A stretch of 64,000 nucleotides of DNA. Source: Leidyana gryllorum EB-2025a (lineage: Eukaryota; Apicomplexa). Made by a program: the position numbers and the translations under genes. Position 1 is the stretch's first letter. Every line of letters begins with the position of its first letter. Under the pieces are notes generated by a model. That model ran no database searches. It was not told the origin of the DNA and saw only the letters and a program-made list of their open reading frames with translations. Below are positions 9,978 to 21,739 of the stretch, one piece after another. The stretch spans positions 496,001 to 560,000 of the forward strand of contig JBLWGC010000104.1 in NCBI GenBank assembly GCA_048772705.1. Reading direction: 5' to 3'.

Positions 9978-12900
9978 GATAATGTCGGTTGTTTTTCCCT
10001 CAAAGAAGAAGCGGTTCCGGATGCTGTTGCCTTCTAGTTACCGGTGCGAGTATGAGGCGAATAATTGGGAGCTTTTTCTGAGTTATACCCCCTTCCCTCT
10101 GCAGCAGTGCCCCTCTGTGCTACACATTCTGCGCCATCATGCAACCAGCACTTACCGGAACCGAACTGTTCTCTGCTGGCAAGACACTAATCTTACTTTG
10201 GCCGAACTCTGGCAGTACAGCGAAAGACTAACCTATGCGACCTTCTACAAAGAACCGAACCCGCCCGCAGCAAGGCTACTGAGCCTTTTTTCGTCCCCAT
10301 CGCCGGCCCCCTTCGATGCGGGAGAGGAGTACTTCGACGACGACGACGAATCCCCGTTAGGATCCCATTCAGACTCGCAAATTAACGACAGGAATAGCAC
10401 AAAGAGTAGCAAGAAAGCAGATACCCCACAGGGCAATCCCATCAAGGCGACCAATTCCTCACCCGTCCTACCTCACAGATACACTCGGCCCTGGGTGGCC
10501 GTTCTTTTGGATGACCATCGCGACTTCTTCTTCTATCTTTTGGCTTTGCAAAGGTATTGATCAGCAGTATCGTCTTGACGACGAGACCTCTCTCCCCGTT
10601 TCTTCTCAGGGCCGGTTTTGCGACACTGCTCCTCAGTCCTCGCAACTCACTATCTGGCGTGAAAGATCTCTGCCGTCAATGCCATTGCCGTGCGATGCTA
10701 GTCTCTGCCCGGTTGGCACCGTTGGTTGAAGCTCTGAAGGCCGAGGGGTACATTATAGCCACGGTGCCCGCCTTCTCAATGCCTGAATTAGATTTAATCT
10801 CTGATAAAGTCATTGCTCAAGTTTTGCCTGAGTTCCAATGTCCAGCTCCGAATGAGATTGAGGAAGTGAGATTCTGTTTGCACAGTTCTGGGAGTACACA
10901 GGCTGCCAGAGCGGTGTTCTGTCGGAACAGATATGTCCTTTCCAATTGTACTGTTGGAGTCTCAGTTGGACTCAACGGCTTCAGTCTTGACGAAACTAGG
11001 ATTGCCTTTGCTCCACTCTTCCACACCCTCGGCTTTATTACCGCTTGGGGAGCTGCAATCGTTGCCGCCGTCAAAGTTGTTCTCCCCACCTTCAGTTGCT
11101 GGCCTCCGCCGGTGGATGAGCTAATTCGGTAAGTGCTCTCAAACTAAGTGACTGACTATTCTCTTACCCACAGCGTCTTGATTCAATTCGAGCCCACATC
11201 AGTAACCTTCGTACCGTCGCTCTTACAGCATGTTGTGCAAAGTTTGTCTCCGGACGATGTTCGATGGGATGCGTTCCGCCGAATTCGCTCTATTACTTTT
11301 GGTGGGGCCATCCTGCCTCCCCACACTCTGGATTTGCTATTGGCACAGAAGGTGAAGCCACCACTCTCTCTCTCCCTAAAATCCCAATTCTCTCTCTCTT
11401 CAGCTGTCGATAAACTCGGCCTACGGGACGACTGAAGTTGGCTGTACGATGATGGGTATCCTTGGCGACCCTCAATTGGGACCCCTGCCGATGGCGGTGG
11501 TCAAGAACCTCCCCCATAAATTCGTCCCACTACCAGATCAACCAGACCACTTTGAATTAGTATTTAGATCAGATGCCATCACACTCGCCGATGGCGTCTG
11601 TAACTGTCCTTACGGCTATCAGACCGGCGACATATTCACCCAAGGTGAGGAGGCCTCTACAGATAGCGGGAGTCCTACTTCGTCTCATCAATCTGGGCGC
11701 CCGCTCTGCTCAAACTGCTCTTTCCGCCAATCGCATTTCTTAGGAGGAAAGCCCGGAACCTGGATATACGCACGACGCACCGATGATACTATTGTACACT
11801 CTACCGGGGAGAAGACCAACCCAATCCCAATAGAAAGCCAACTACTGGCAGTTCCCGCAATTGCGGCTTGCGTGTTGGTTGGCCAAAACAAACCCGCGGT
11901 AGCCGCTCTCATTGAACTCAATTGGAGGCTCGCCTGCGTGAGCCCCCTGACAGAACTGATGGACGACATATTCCGCGCGGTCGCCACAGCCAATCTTGAG
12001 GCTCCCACACACTCGAGGTGAGTCGCGGCGGCCGGAGAACGCAGAACGACTATATGTTGCAGAATCTTACGGGAATTGGTCTTTGTGCTGCCGCGAGACA
12101 GCCATTTGGTGATGAGCTCTAAAGGTGTCCCCATGCGTTCGAGATGCGAGAAAACCTTCAGCAATGAGCTGGATCGAATGTATGGCCGGCTGGGTGATAT
12201 CGAAGCCGTCCTGAATATGAAGAAGTCAGAGGCTGCTGGCGGTGTCTCGTACCGTCTTCCGCCCACCGCCTTCAGTGAACGGATCAGACGCAGTGTGCGA
12301 GTGGCCTTGGCAACCGCTTTAGACAAACCGATCGAGGAAATCACCGAGGTGTGTGCTTCTAAACAATGTTTGACCAAAAATGGTATGATTCTTCGTCTTG
12401 TCAGGAGGAAGACACATGCTTCTTCGAACTCGGCCTCGACAGCCAAGGGGCAATGGTTCTACGGGACGAAGTCGAACGACGACTTCGAATCGCGTTGGAA
12501 CCTTCGATGGTCTATGAACATCCCACGGCGCGACTGATGACGGAGCATTTGGTAGACAGATTAGGTGGTTGTTCCAATTCCGGCAATCATCCGGTCATGG
12601 AAGAGAAAGCTTTCATGCGAACTTTGGCTCTGCTGCTGGAGAAATCTGAATCAGAGATCAGCCGCACCGATCCATTAGCCGAACAGGGGCTAACAGAGAA
12701 CCAAAGTCGCATTCTCCACCATTTACTGGTCACTGTCACTGGCGCCCGTTTGCCCGCAAACTTCTTGGCGGAACATAAAACGGTGAAGGCAATTATTCTG
12801 GGTTTGCAAACTAATAATTACGTGTGCTTTACGCCAGTACACAACTGGGATGACACCCGATATCTCATCCGGAGGTTCCGTCACCTCATCGACGAATCGT

Positions 12901-13754
12901 CCCACGGTGCCTGGACGAACCTGAGTTCCTTGTCCCGACAGCGGTATGGCGGCGGAGACAGTGGTGCCGGAGAGGCGGTGGACGACACTGCGACTGAATC
13001 GACCACAGACATATTCAGCCGACATACGTACGTTCCGCCAGCCATTCACCAACGAAGCGCCACTATCCCCAATTCACCACCTCAAGCCCGTACCGCTTCG
13101 AATACCGCACCTCAATTGAAGTGTCCCGGTAGTTGGCAGACGCCCACGAAAAAGGTACCGTGGCCGGAGTATGTTGAGGAAGAATTAGAGGGTGACATCT
13201 ATGTACTTGAGGAGCCGGAAAGAGGGCCGGAAGACGACCGGCAATCCTCAACAGACCCTCCTCCACCTGCTGCCACTTCTGGTGTCCCAAATAGCACCAC
13301 GGATACTAAGCTTCCTCTCTCTCACTGGCAGGTTGTCCTTGCTCAACAGCGGTTGGTTTCACGTGCAGCCGCTTCTGAGCATTCAGAGAGGCGAATGGAG
13401 ATGGAACGCCTCGTGGCTTTCTGGAACTTCCAGCAGAACGAGCGACATTTCATTGATGACGCTAGCCTGCGGCTGCGGCGAGTAGCGCGGAACCGCAACA
13501 TAAATGGACTGAAACCCCTTAGATACCTCCTAAGTCTCGCTTTCACAGTACCTTTCCGAAGAGGACGGAATCCATTAGCGACTGAACCAATTACAATGGT
13601 GAAATACTCGGTAGGCCACCGTCGGCGTCGCCTTCCGTTCCAGTTGCGCCCCTGTACTCCCTACGATGCCCTACCGCCACGATTCGAACCCTCCCTCTCC
13701 AACTTTATGTCCCCCCGTTATGTGCCCAAGTCATCTGCCCTTGAAACTCGTTGA
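9976..13754 (+). CDS. NRPS-like adenylate-forming enzyme with carrier domain and a second degenerate carrier-like domain
   Basis: Seven exons (9976-10553, 10610-11128, 11174-11351, 11404-11644, 11744-12017, 12063-12348, 12405-13754) encode 1141 residues. Adenylation landmarks: a degenerate A3 loop (HSSGSTQAARA), A5 SAYGTTEVG, A7 YQTGDIF, A8-like RRTDDTIVHSTGEKTNP, A10-like SSKGVPMRSR. A carrier domain follows at about residue 690-740 with the phosphopantetheine serine in FFELGLDSQGAM and the trailing VYEHPTARLMTEHL. A second carrier-like unit follows (LAEQGLTENQSRILHHLL...EHKTVKAIILGL) in which the attachment Asp-Ser is Thr-Glu, so it cannot be loaded. About 330 residues at the C-terminus match nothing I know. 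No condensation, thioesterase or reductase domain is visible. The architecture recalls single-module fungal and protist enzymes that activate a carboxylic acid. An acidic insert (EEYFDDDDES) interrupts the N-terminal subdomain. ATGs at 9984 or 10021 are alternative starts. Confidence 0.8.
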
Positions 13755-13797
13755 GAAGAAACTGTGGTAAAGAGTGTTTGGGTTTTTGCACCCCACA

Positions 13798-14345
13798 ATG
13801 CCGCCGAGGGCAAGCAAACAATCTGTGACTTTGAAAGACTTTCTCACCCCCTCCAAGCGTAAACTAAGCACTGGCTCGGCTCCTACCGTATCGACCCAGG
13901 CTCAAACACCTGCAAAGAAACGAAAAGAGAAGGAGTCTCCACCCTCTTTCCATCTGGACAACGCGAATTGGGCAAACGACCTCGAAGATCTGGTCGATGA
14001 CTTTGCAATACCCGATGGTGAGGCCAAGATAGAAGGTTTAGGCGGACCCTCTCTTCTGCAATGGGGAAAGAATCCTAACAAACACGAACTCGGACCCCAC
14101 ACTCTCGGAGACGAGAACAAGCAGCGTGCCGAGGTACTTCTGCGCCGCTTTGACATGACGCTGACCTACGGCTCATGCCGCAGCGTTTCACGAGTAAGCC
14201 AGCGTGATACGGCTTGGGCCGACCTTGACACACTGCCATGTGACTACAGACGAAGCGGTGGGAGAGCGCAGAGAAATACGGTTTGACGCCTCCGGTGATA
14301 ATAAAACAACTACTGGATCGGTTCGGACCAGAGTTTGATCAGTGA
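13798..14345 (+). CDS. POLD4: DNA polymerase delta small subunit (POLD4/Cdm1 type)
   Basis: Two exons (13798-14193, 14250-14345; intron 56 nt) encode 163 residues. The C-terminal half matches POLD4: LLRRFDMTLTYGSCRSVSR, then after the intron TKRWESAEKYGLTPPVIIKQLL, paralleling the human pattern LRRFD-x-W-x-YGPC-x-GI-x-R-x-x-RW...GLEPPPEVWQVL. The basic N-terminus contains SVTLKDFLTPSKRK, which resembles a PCNA-interacting peptide (hydrophobic, two residues, then aromatic-hydrophobic) without the usual glutamine. POLD4 stabilises the replicative polymerase and helps bind PCNA. The human protein is 107 residues; the extra length is the disordered N-terminal part. It lies 43 bp after the NRPS-like gene and 69 bp before METTL18, all on the same strand. 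Splicing is needed to see the signature, which supports the intron. Confidence 0.8.
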
Positions 14346-14414
14346 GCAGTGTATTCTCAATCCAACATCTCACCCAGATCGGTTTTCGACCAGGAATTGG
14401 GATAATTTTTAGCC

Positions 14415-15215
14415 ATGATAAAACTGCGTAGGGGCTGGACCGGCTCACCCATCGATGTGGAAACCCGCGGAAGTGGAGGGGAAAGCGGATGTGTGCGTAC
14501 TGACGAGGAACGCAAAGTGGAGCTGGGGGTATATGAAGGAGGTGGCGCGCTCTGGGAATGTGCTAAGGACCTAATAGACGTGCTGGATGAAGATTTTGCG
14601 TCCGACAGAGATCTGGGGCGCTTACTAGCTTCAAGCAAACCCCTCCGAGTTCTCGAACTTGGTATGTTAAGGCACTCGGAGACGTGATGACATTGCTGCA
14701 GGGTGTGGGCAAGCTTTGCCATCATTGAAGCTAGCGGAACTGCGTGCTGCAGCCGGGTTGGAAACAGTATTAATACTGCAAGACCTGAATGAAGAGGTTT
14801 TCTGGGAGCATACTATACCGGCTTTGAAGCAGTTGACAAAAGAAGTTCAAGCGACGTGCATTGTATGCACTTGGGAAGACATGGTTGAGCATTTGCAGCC
14901 CGAAGACAAATTCGATCTCATACTGTCTTCCGAAACGGTTTACCGAACAGAAACATTCGGGACCATAACGAAGATCGTGGAACATTGTCTGATATCTAAG
15001 GTACGTATCGATCATATTGATGTGCGACGATCAGCCGCGGTTTCGTCGTGTAGGCTTACTTCAGTCAAAAGCGTTACTACTTTGGACTGGGAGGAGGGTC
15101 CTTGGCCTACGTTTTATATCTCAAAACGAGCGGAAGCCGCCTAAATACACGATTTACGAAGTCCATCGAGGATGGTCAATCCAATGTTAGAGATGTGTTC
15201 GTCATAACTCCATAA
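14415..15215 (+). CDS. METTL18: Protein-histidine methyltransferase, METTL18/Hpm1 type
   Basis: Three exons (14415-14661, 14702-15000, 15054-15215; introns 40 and 53 nt) encode 235 residues. The class I methyltransferase core shows KVELGVYEGGGALWECAKDL (the family's VYEGG-x-x-x-WEC entry), motif I LRVLELGCGQALP split by the first intron, QDLNEEVFWEHTIP, FDLILSSETVYRTE and the closing RYYFGLGGGS. This set is characteristic of METTL18/Hpm1, which methylates a histidine of ribosomal protein uL3 in animals and yeast. The protein is shorter than the human one (372 residues) and lacks most of its N-terminal extension. A stop codon lies in frame just upstream of the chosen ATG. Confidence 0.8.
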
Positions 15216-15248
15216 TGAAAGGCATGCGTGTGGGTGCAGCCAGCCAAG

Positions 15249-16850
15249 ATGCTGCTGACCCTTCTTCTATCAACTTGCATAATTCTTCCTACATTAGCTG
15301 TGTAAGGACATACTTTGACCATGGTTTCGCGAGTTCCAAACAGGCATCGAGAGTGTCAGTCCTCGGCATCTGGTTTCACTGAATGTCTGGGCAATACACT
15401 ACGGTCCATCAGCTATATGGCAGACTATATAGAACATCGTCCAGTGAGTTACTAACTCCACATGACGGACAGCTTTATTGCGGCCCATAGCACCATTTTG
15501 TCGTCAAGGTTGAAGCCGGGACACCGCCACAGCCGCTTCATCTCCTGGTGGACACTGGTAGTGCGTAAGTAATCATGCTGCGCTTACGCCTATCCACAAA
15601 GGACCTCTTTAGAAATCTATGGCTCTTAGGACAAGGATGCTCTCAACCAACTTGTACCTGGTTGCCACAATTCGATTTTACTCGATCTAAAAGTTTCGCT
15701 TTGATGAACCCTCCCAGCATTCTTTCGGTACAGGTGAGCGCTCCATTACCTCAAAAGCGAGCGAGAGAGAGGAGTGCACCCGGGGCCGGGTGGGCTGACA
15801 CCGGTTTGTCACGACCCGAGCGGCGCCCGGTGGCCTCTCTTTCTTTACTCGGACCCCAGTCATGTTGGTCCTACAGTTTGTGACTGGTGAATTGAAGGGA
15901 CCATTAGGCCGCGACGTAATCCGCATCGGACCGATGGAAGCAATGAATCAAACGATGGCTATAATAGCGGAGGAGACTGATCACTCTTCGGCTGGTTCCA
16001 CGAATGTGTTCAGCCGTGTGCCTGTGCAAGGCATATTGGGCTTAGCGTTTCCAAATATGGCAGCAGAAGGGATGTCTCCTCTTATGGACTCGTTGATAGA
16101 ACGCGGCCTCTTGACCGAACCTCAAACTGCATTTTATCTCCCTAAGGATCCAAGCTACGGCCTTACTGCCGACAACGAAACATTGTCGGACTTCTCCTCC
16201 AACAAGACGGGGCTCTACGACTTTCCAACTCTGCAAAAGGGGCACTTCATATTGGGGGATGTGGAACCTTCTTTGATCTCTGAGCCTCTCCGGCGAGTAC
16301 CTGTCACCCACCCGAAATACTGGGAGACCTCGATGGAAGGAATGCAGATTGGTGACAAATCAATCTGTTGTGCAGACCACGCCGTCCCAACGGCGATCGT
16401 TGATAGCGGTTCCACGGCGAACACCGTACCCAACTCTGTGTACGCGAAGCTTTCCGCGGAGCTGCCCTTCAACGGGATTCCTTGTCCTGGAAACTCAGCA
16501 GATGAGCGTAGAGCCTTTTTGGATTCACAGTACCCCCCATTGCACTACAACTTTGGGGGCTTCCGCCTCACTTTGCAGCCTTCAGAGTATTTCACATTTG
16601 CTCAGCGGTCAAAACGGTGTCGACCCAACATTGCTCCGCTCGACTTGCCAGACAGGTTGTACACATTTGTGATGGGGGCACCGTTGATGCGCGCATATGT
16701 GGTGGCGTTGCATCGTGGGCACAATGGGAAAGATGCCACCGTGAGTACACACAGAGAGGAGGAATGTTGTGATAAACTGCTTTTCTCAAACCACAGATAG
16801 GGTTTGCTCGGGCGCGACATACAGCAGCAGCGAGCGATCCAAATTTGTAA
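15249..16850 (+). CDS. Pepsin-family (A1) aspartic protease, secreted
   Basis: Six exons (15249-15301, 15344-15443, 15491-15564, 15613-15733, 15877-16740, 16797-16850) encode 421 residues. It starts with a signal peptide (MLLTLLLSTCIILPTLA). The first catalytic motif is LHLLVDTGSA, the second AIVDSGSTANT, so both active-site aspartates are present. Other family marks are ILGLAFPNMA, GHFILGDVEP, YWETSMEGMQIGD and the C-terminal ATIGFARA that ends such enzymes. At the flap, where pepsins have Tyr-Gly-Thr-Gly, this one reads QFVTGELKG, so the flap tyrosine is phenylalanine. The third intron has an acceptor at CATAG and contains the branch-like TTACTAAC. The next gene starts 12 bp after the stop. 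Confidence 0.85.
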
Positions 16851-16862
16851 GACGGCCCAACG

Positions 16863-18964
16863 ATGCATGACGGTCGCTATGCTCCCATCCCTGCATCGGA
16901 AATATACCAACAACCGCCAGTACCTTCTTTTCCAGGAGAGGCCATCGCACCAGTTGGCTACACAGCGGTAGAGAATGAGGAGAACCCCAAAGCGCCTTAC
17001 CGGGCAGTTGACCAATCTTGGCTCTTGATCTTCTGCCTGGTGATGATGTGGTTGATGGGTCAGTTTGTACAGAACCTATGGGCGGGCTCTCCGGGTGGAC
17101 TAAGCCGTCCGCGCAACTACCAAGGCCTGGCGTGTGGTTGGGACGCTGGAGTGGCTGATCTGCCCAACCTGTACTACCCGCTCAATCCGGCGAACGGCAA
17201 GGCGTTAGAGCTATACCCACAAAGGGGTCTGTGTTTGTCACAGTGTCCGACTGCGAAGGATGTTGCCGCCAGGAGCTTTGTCACTCTACCTGAGAACGCC
17301 TTGTTGAAAGACAAGGGCGAGGAGTCGTGGTTGTCGGTTCTACATACCCTGCGAACCCCTGTCTACGCGACGAAGCAATCCACTTCCCACCTTTGTGTAC
17401 CTGAACATCCAGTCCTAAATCGACAGTTCCGGGAGATTATGAATGCTCGAAATCTGAGTGTGACGAATGTGCTTGCGGCTGGTTTGCAGCAAGCTTTACC
17501 CTTAGTGATCGGACTGACCGTATTGACGAGTATGGGTTCCCATGTTGCCTTCAAACTGGCCTATCCTTTACCCGGCTCGGGTTTGGTAATTGTTGTGCTC
17601 AGCACTGTTATCAACAGCCTAATATTCGGCTGTCATTGTATTCGACGAGGACTTCAAACACCGACTGGACACCAACATATCGCAGAGGACCATCGGGGTT
17701 TGGTGGTAATCGGTAGTTTGTTGCTTTTATTCGGCTTGGGATTCACAGAAAGGGTTATAACCCATACCTCTTGGCTTTCTGATGCCAGTTGCATGTGGGA
17801 AGCCAAATGGAAGTGTAACAAACAATTCCAGACTGGCCAGCGTATCTACCTTTTACTACAAGGACTTCAAGGCGCCGTCGCAATACTCGGAGTAATCACG
17901 TTGATCTGTTTGGGGAGTCAAACTCTCAGTCGATCTACTCCAGCGACGGTTAGCGTGGATCCTAATGGCGGTATCGAGATATCTACATTGGACAAATATG
18001 AGATCACTACTATCGGAGTTTCACTGAGAGCCATCGGAGTGGTTGTGGCCACCGTGTGGGGGATGGAGACCATCCTCTCGATAACCAAATTTACTGCTTC
18101 GTACTCAAGTGAGTTTGATTCCATGGCCGCTGTCTCCCCCGCCACACACGTGCGCAGTTGTCGATCGGTACTTCAATGGTGTGGCTGGGTGCACCGGAGC
18201 GAAACCCTCGACTAACCGGCCTAGAGAGGGACTTCGGATCGCCTTTGATTACTTTCTTGGTACTCTGGCGGTCTTCTCAATCACCCGGTTTATCAGTCGA
18301 CCTTTCCGAATGTTCATTATGCTCAGCGCTGGGACACGATTCAACCCGCGGGACAGGAGCAGCGACGAGCCCAGGAAGAAACTACACCTGCCCGAGGTGT
18401 TGGTGGACTATGTCCACAACGCTGTCTTCTCACAGGTGATTTTTAGGACAGAGTGTTGTAACAATTTCTCCGCTATCGCAGATTGCACTGAATGCGACCG
18501 ACTTGAAGACGTCGGTCAAAGAGTCCAGCTATCAGCTCAACGAGACCTGTTATGAGACGACAGCGTCGACTATTGGTGTGCCTGCTTTGGTCACATGGGC
18601 GAACGGGGTTTGCACATGGATGGGGACTTTCACCATGTCTACCATGTTCCTCCACAGTCTGCAAGATAACGGAGCCTTTTATCGAGGTTTCCCCGAGCTG
18701 ACTGCCTTTGTGATTGCGACAGTCGTTACATACGTGGCGACTATGCCGTGGTCTGTGAATGAGGCGCAAGTGGATGCCTTGCTGTATGCCTACTTGTACG
18801 AGATGGAGGTGGCACGGTACCTGCAGGTGAAGCCCACCTATGTTTTGTGCCCTGACGAAATTCGTCTGCTGCTGTCGGACATTGCCCGGAAACGACAAGT
18901 TGTGTATGACAGCCAACTGAGTAGTCAACAAGAATCGAATACCCCTTTAGCCCCGACCCTTTAG
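16863..18964 (+). CDS. Choline transporter-like membrane protein (SLC44/CTL family)
   Basis: Three exons (16863-18108, 18158-18435, 18482-18964; introns 49 and 46 nt) encode 668 residues. The cytosolic N-terminus leads into VDQSWLLIFCLVMMWLMG (first membrane segment, about residues 51-70), then a large Cys-containing outer loop (GLACGWDAGVADLPNLYYPL; GLCLSQCPT) as in CTL proteins. About ten hydrophobic segments follow, including LPLVIGLTVLTSMGSHVAF, GLVIVVLSTVINSLIFG, GLVVIGSLLLLFGLGF and LTAFVIATVVTYVATM. CTL proteins carry choline or ethanolamine across plasma or mitochondrial membranes. The second-last segment precedes a soluble tail. The end is convergent with NOM1, 61 bp apart. Confidence 0.75.
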
Positions 18965-19025
18965 TTAGCTATTATAACTATCATTAGATAGATCAGGTGA
19001 TGATGATCGTCTGTCTGTTCTTCTT

Positions 19026-21737
19026 TTACTGACTGACATTAAACTTCGCTACCAGTGTTTCGGAAGCACTGAGGACATTTTCCTTCACCAAAGTGAGCAG
19101 CAGCTTTGCCAGGATGGCCTTCCTCCGCATGTCTCCCCCATCTCTAGAAGTCAGAGACCCGATCATACTATGGAGGCCTTGACGGACTGCCCGCCGATAT
19201 CTATTGGCAACTCTCTCATCTGCCGATCCACATAACCTCAAAATGACACTCTCGTAGAACGGATTGTAGACCCTCTCTTCAACAAGGCAATGCAGTATCA
19301 CTGCCACAACATGAGGTGTCTGGCTCCTCCGACGCCCAGTTTTGAGTACTCGTGTCACCGCATCTTCGACATCTGCGGCGCTCATCAGGGCGCCAAACAC
19401 TTCCTGCTGGATAGGTGTCTTGATTCGCAGAGCCTTGGCCACATCTGTCAACGACTTTCCATCGCTCGTTGTCCCCTCAGTCAAGCCCTCCAGGATTTCG
19501 GCTGTCAACCCACCCGAGCCCGACTTATCACCAACAACTAATTTGCCCTCCAATAGACTTTGGAGAGCCGCTTTCGGATCAGAGACTTCGAACGATACGG
19601 AGTCCCAGTCAACAGAGCGGAAGTGTGAATGGTTTTTGCTCCTCAACCACCCACGCATCGCAGCGTACTTTTCATATATAGGAGCTTTCCGCAATCTTTG
19701 CTGCCCAATCGCCGAGAGCTCTTGCCTTAAAAAGTCCACATGCACTGCAAGTGTTACGAAGAAAGTCAGTCAGCTGCAGGTACGGAAGCGCAACTCACTG
19801 TTCTCAGTCACTCCATCCAGAGCGTCCAACACTTCCAATACGTATTCCTTAAGAGTCTCATAGCTGGCCGGATGGTCCGACAGGAGATCGGGGCCGGTGA
19901 GACGGACCACCAATGATAAGAATTGAAGGTGTCGAATCCTCAACTCAACAGCTATCGCGTCGTCTCGCCGCCGGACCAAATGGCTGACAAATTCCAATAG
20001 TACACTCACATCCAGCACTCCGAAATAGAAACACATGCACACAGCACTTGTAGCTTGTGAGCACTGCGTTGCCATTTCAGAGATATGCTGATGAGTCGCA
20101 TCTAAGGCAGCGCTTTTCTGATAGGCATCGCTGGCGAACGCCGCTATCATTGCGCGTTCCCCGTCATTGAAGGCTTTCAAGATGCGTCGCAGATATTCCG
20201 GAATGACCTAAAAGGTTGAAGTGTGTAGTCGTCCGAGAGGTGTGCGCCTTACCTGTGGTGAGATCAGTGCACTCAGAGCTGCCAACATGGCAATCTGCGG
20301 TGCCAACAGATCTGTGGTAGCCTTCGCTTTGAAAAAGTCGAACGCTTCTTGTGCGACACAATCGCACACCGCCGCTTGGAACGTCGACAACACTTCTTGG
20401 AGTTCAGTGTCTGGCAGACTATCGATATTGAGAGACTCTTTCGCCGAAACAGTCTCTTTCAATATGGTTTGCAGAACTGGATTGAGATTTCCCTCTGCTA
20501 CTCTGTTGAACTGGGAACGTACTTTAGGCCTCAACAGTCGGATGGCAGAAGCGGCCGTCTGGCTTGCCGTCACGGAGACTGCCCCATTAGCGTCTTCCGC
20601 CATTTGATTGCGGAGGTGCGGAGGAATATATTTTGATTCGCTTTTAAGCGAAGCGGCGCTCTTGGATTGTGGTGCGGAGGAGGGAGATTGTTCGTCTTGC
20701 TGCTCGACGGAGGGTTTCTCTTCTCGCGCTGACACTTCTGTTCCCTTATTCCCCTTCGCGGCAGTCTTTGAGCCTTTGAGGGCAGACTCTAATTTTGTGG
20801 CCTCAGCCTTCGTACTTGAAGCGGACATTGGCTCCAGAATCTCAAGTTGACCATTGTCAATTTCGTCAGCGAATCGCACCTTGCGATTCTTACGATCTGC
20901 CGGTCCATCAATGTCATCTTCATCGATCCCATCGGAGTTGTCGCCTGAAGAGGAACCCCACAAATTGGCTTCGACGTCACTGTCTTCGCCACAGAATTCC
21001 AGGTATCGCGCTTTCCAACTGTCGTCCTCGCCCAGAGTGTCGCCTGTGAAAGAGGAGGAGGACGCTGTCGACTTTTCATCGTCCTCGTCTTCGTCGTCGG
21101 AGGCTGACGACGGAGACTTGGTGGCGGTGGTGGTGGTAGTGGACTCCTCCGGCTCGTCGTCGGAGCTTTCTGGGCCTTCCCCGGAGCTTTCCGGGCCTTC
21201 CCCGTCGCTCTCATTCGTTCCATCAGCACTCTCGGCATCCGACTTGTCGGATCCGTCCGCTTCATCAACACTATTCATGGCGACATCATCGGCGTCGTCG
21301 TCGTCCTCCTCGTCTGGAATATCGAAATCCTCGCCGTCAATGATGCTTTCGGCTAATTGGAGGATATCCTCTCCGCCAAATTCCTCCTCGGCGATCTCTT
21401 TAGCCACTTGTTTCTTCTTCGACCGGTCCCCTTTCATTCCCAATTTGCGTTCGAGGTACTCAATCATCATAGCCTCCTCATCCTCGTCCGCTTCATCGAC
21501 TGCAGCATAGTTTAGTTCCTTCTTTGTGAATGTAAGGTTTCGTTGTTGGGGCTGCTCATTGTCGGAGTCCGAAGAAGAAGAATCACTGCTCTCTTGGACG
21601 TTTTTTATGGGTTTTGGGTTGTCTACTTTGCCTCCCGAATGCCGACTGCGATGGTACTCCACCTTTCGTCTCTTGGCTTGCTCCCTCTTCTTTTTTCGTT
21701 CTTCCGTCCTAGACCGCTTGGGAGGTACGCGAGCCAT
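19026..21737 (-). CDS. NOM1: Nucleolar MIF4G-domain protein NOM1/Sgd1
   Basis: Three exons (21737-20253, 20207-19799, 19744-19026; introns 45 and 54 nt) encode 870 residues, close to human NOM1 (860). The basic N-terminus (KRSRTEERKKKREQAKRRK) is followed by long Asp/Glu/Ser tracts, then KYIPPHLR, the usual mark just before the MIF4G domain, which covers about residues 410-660. The C-terminal MA3 domain begins near KTPIQQEVFGALMSAADVED and includes VILHCLVEERVYNPFYESV. NOM1/Sgd1 acts in 18S rRNA processing. ATG at 21737 is chosen over the upstream TTG in the same frame. Its ATG lies 2 bp after the stop codon of the exportin gene on the same strand. Confidence 0.9.
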
Positions 21738-21739
21738 GG

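Noticed and set aside
20850-21510. Long plus-strand Ser-rich frame opposite NOM1
   Set aside because: It is the mirror of Asp/Glu/Ser codon tracts in the acidic NOM1 N-terminus.
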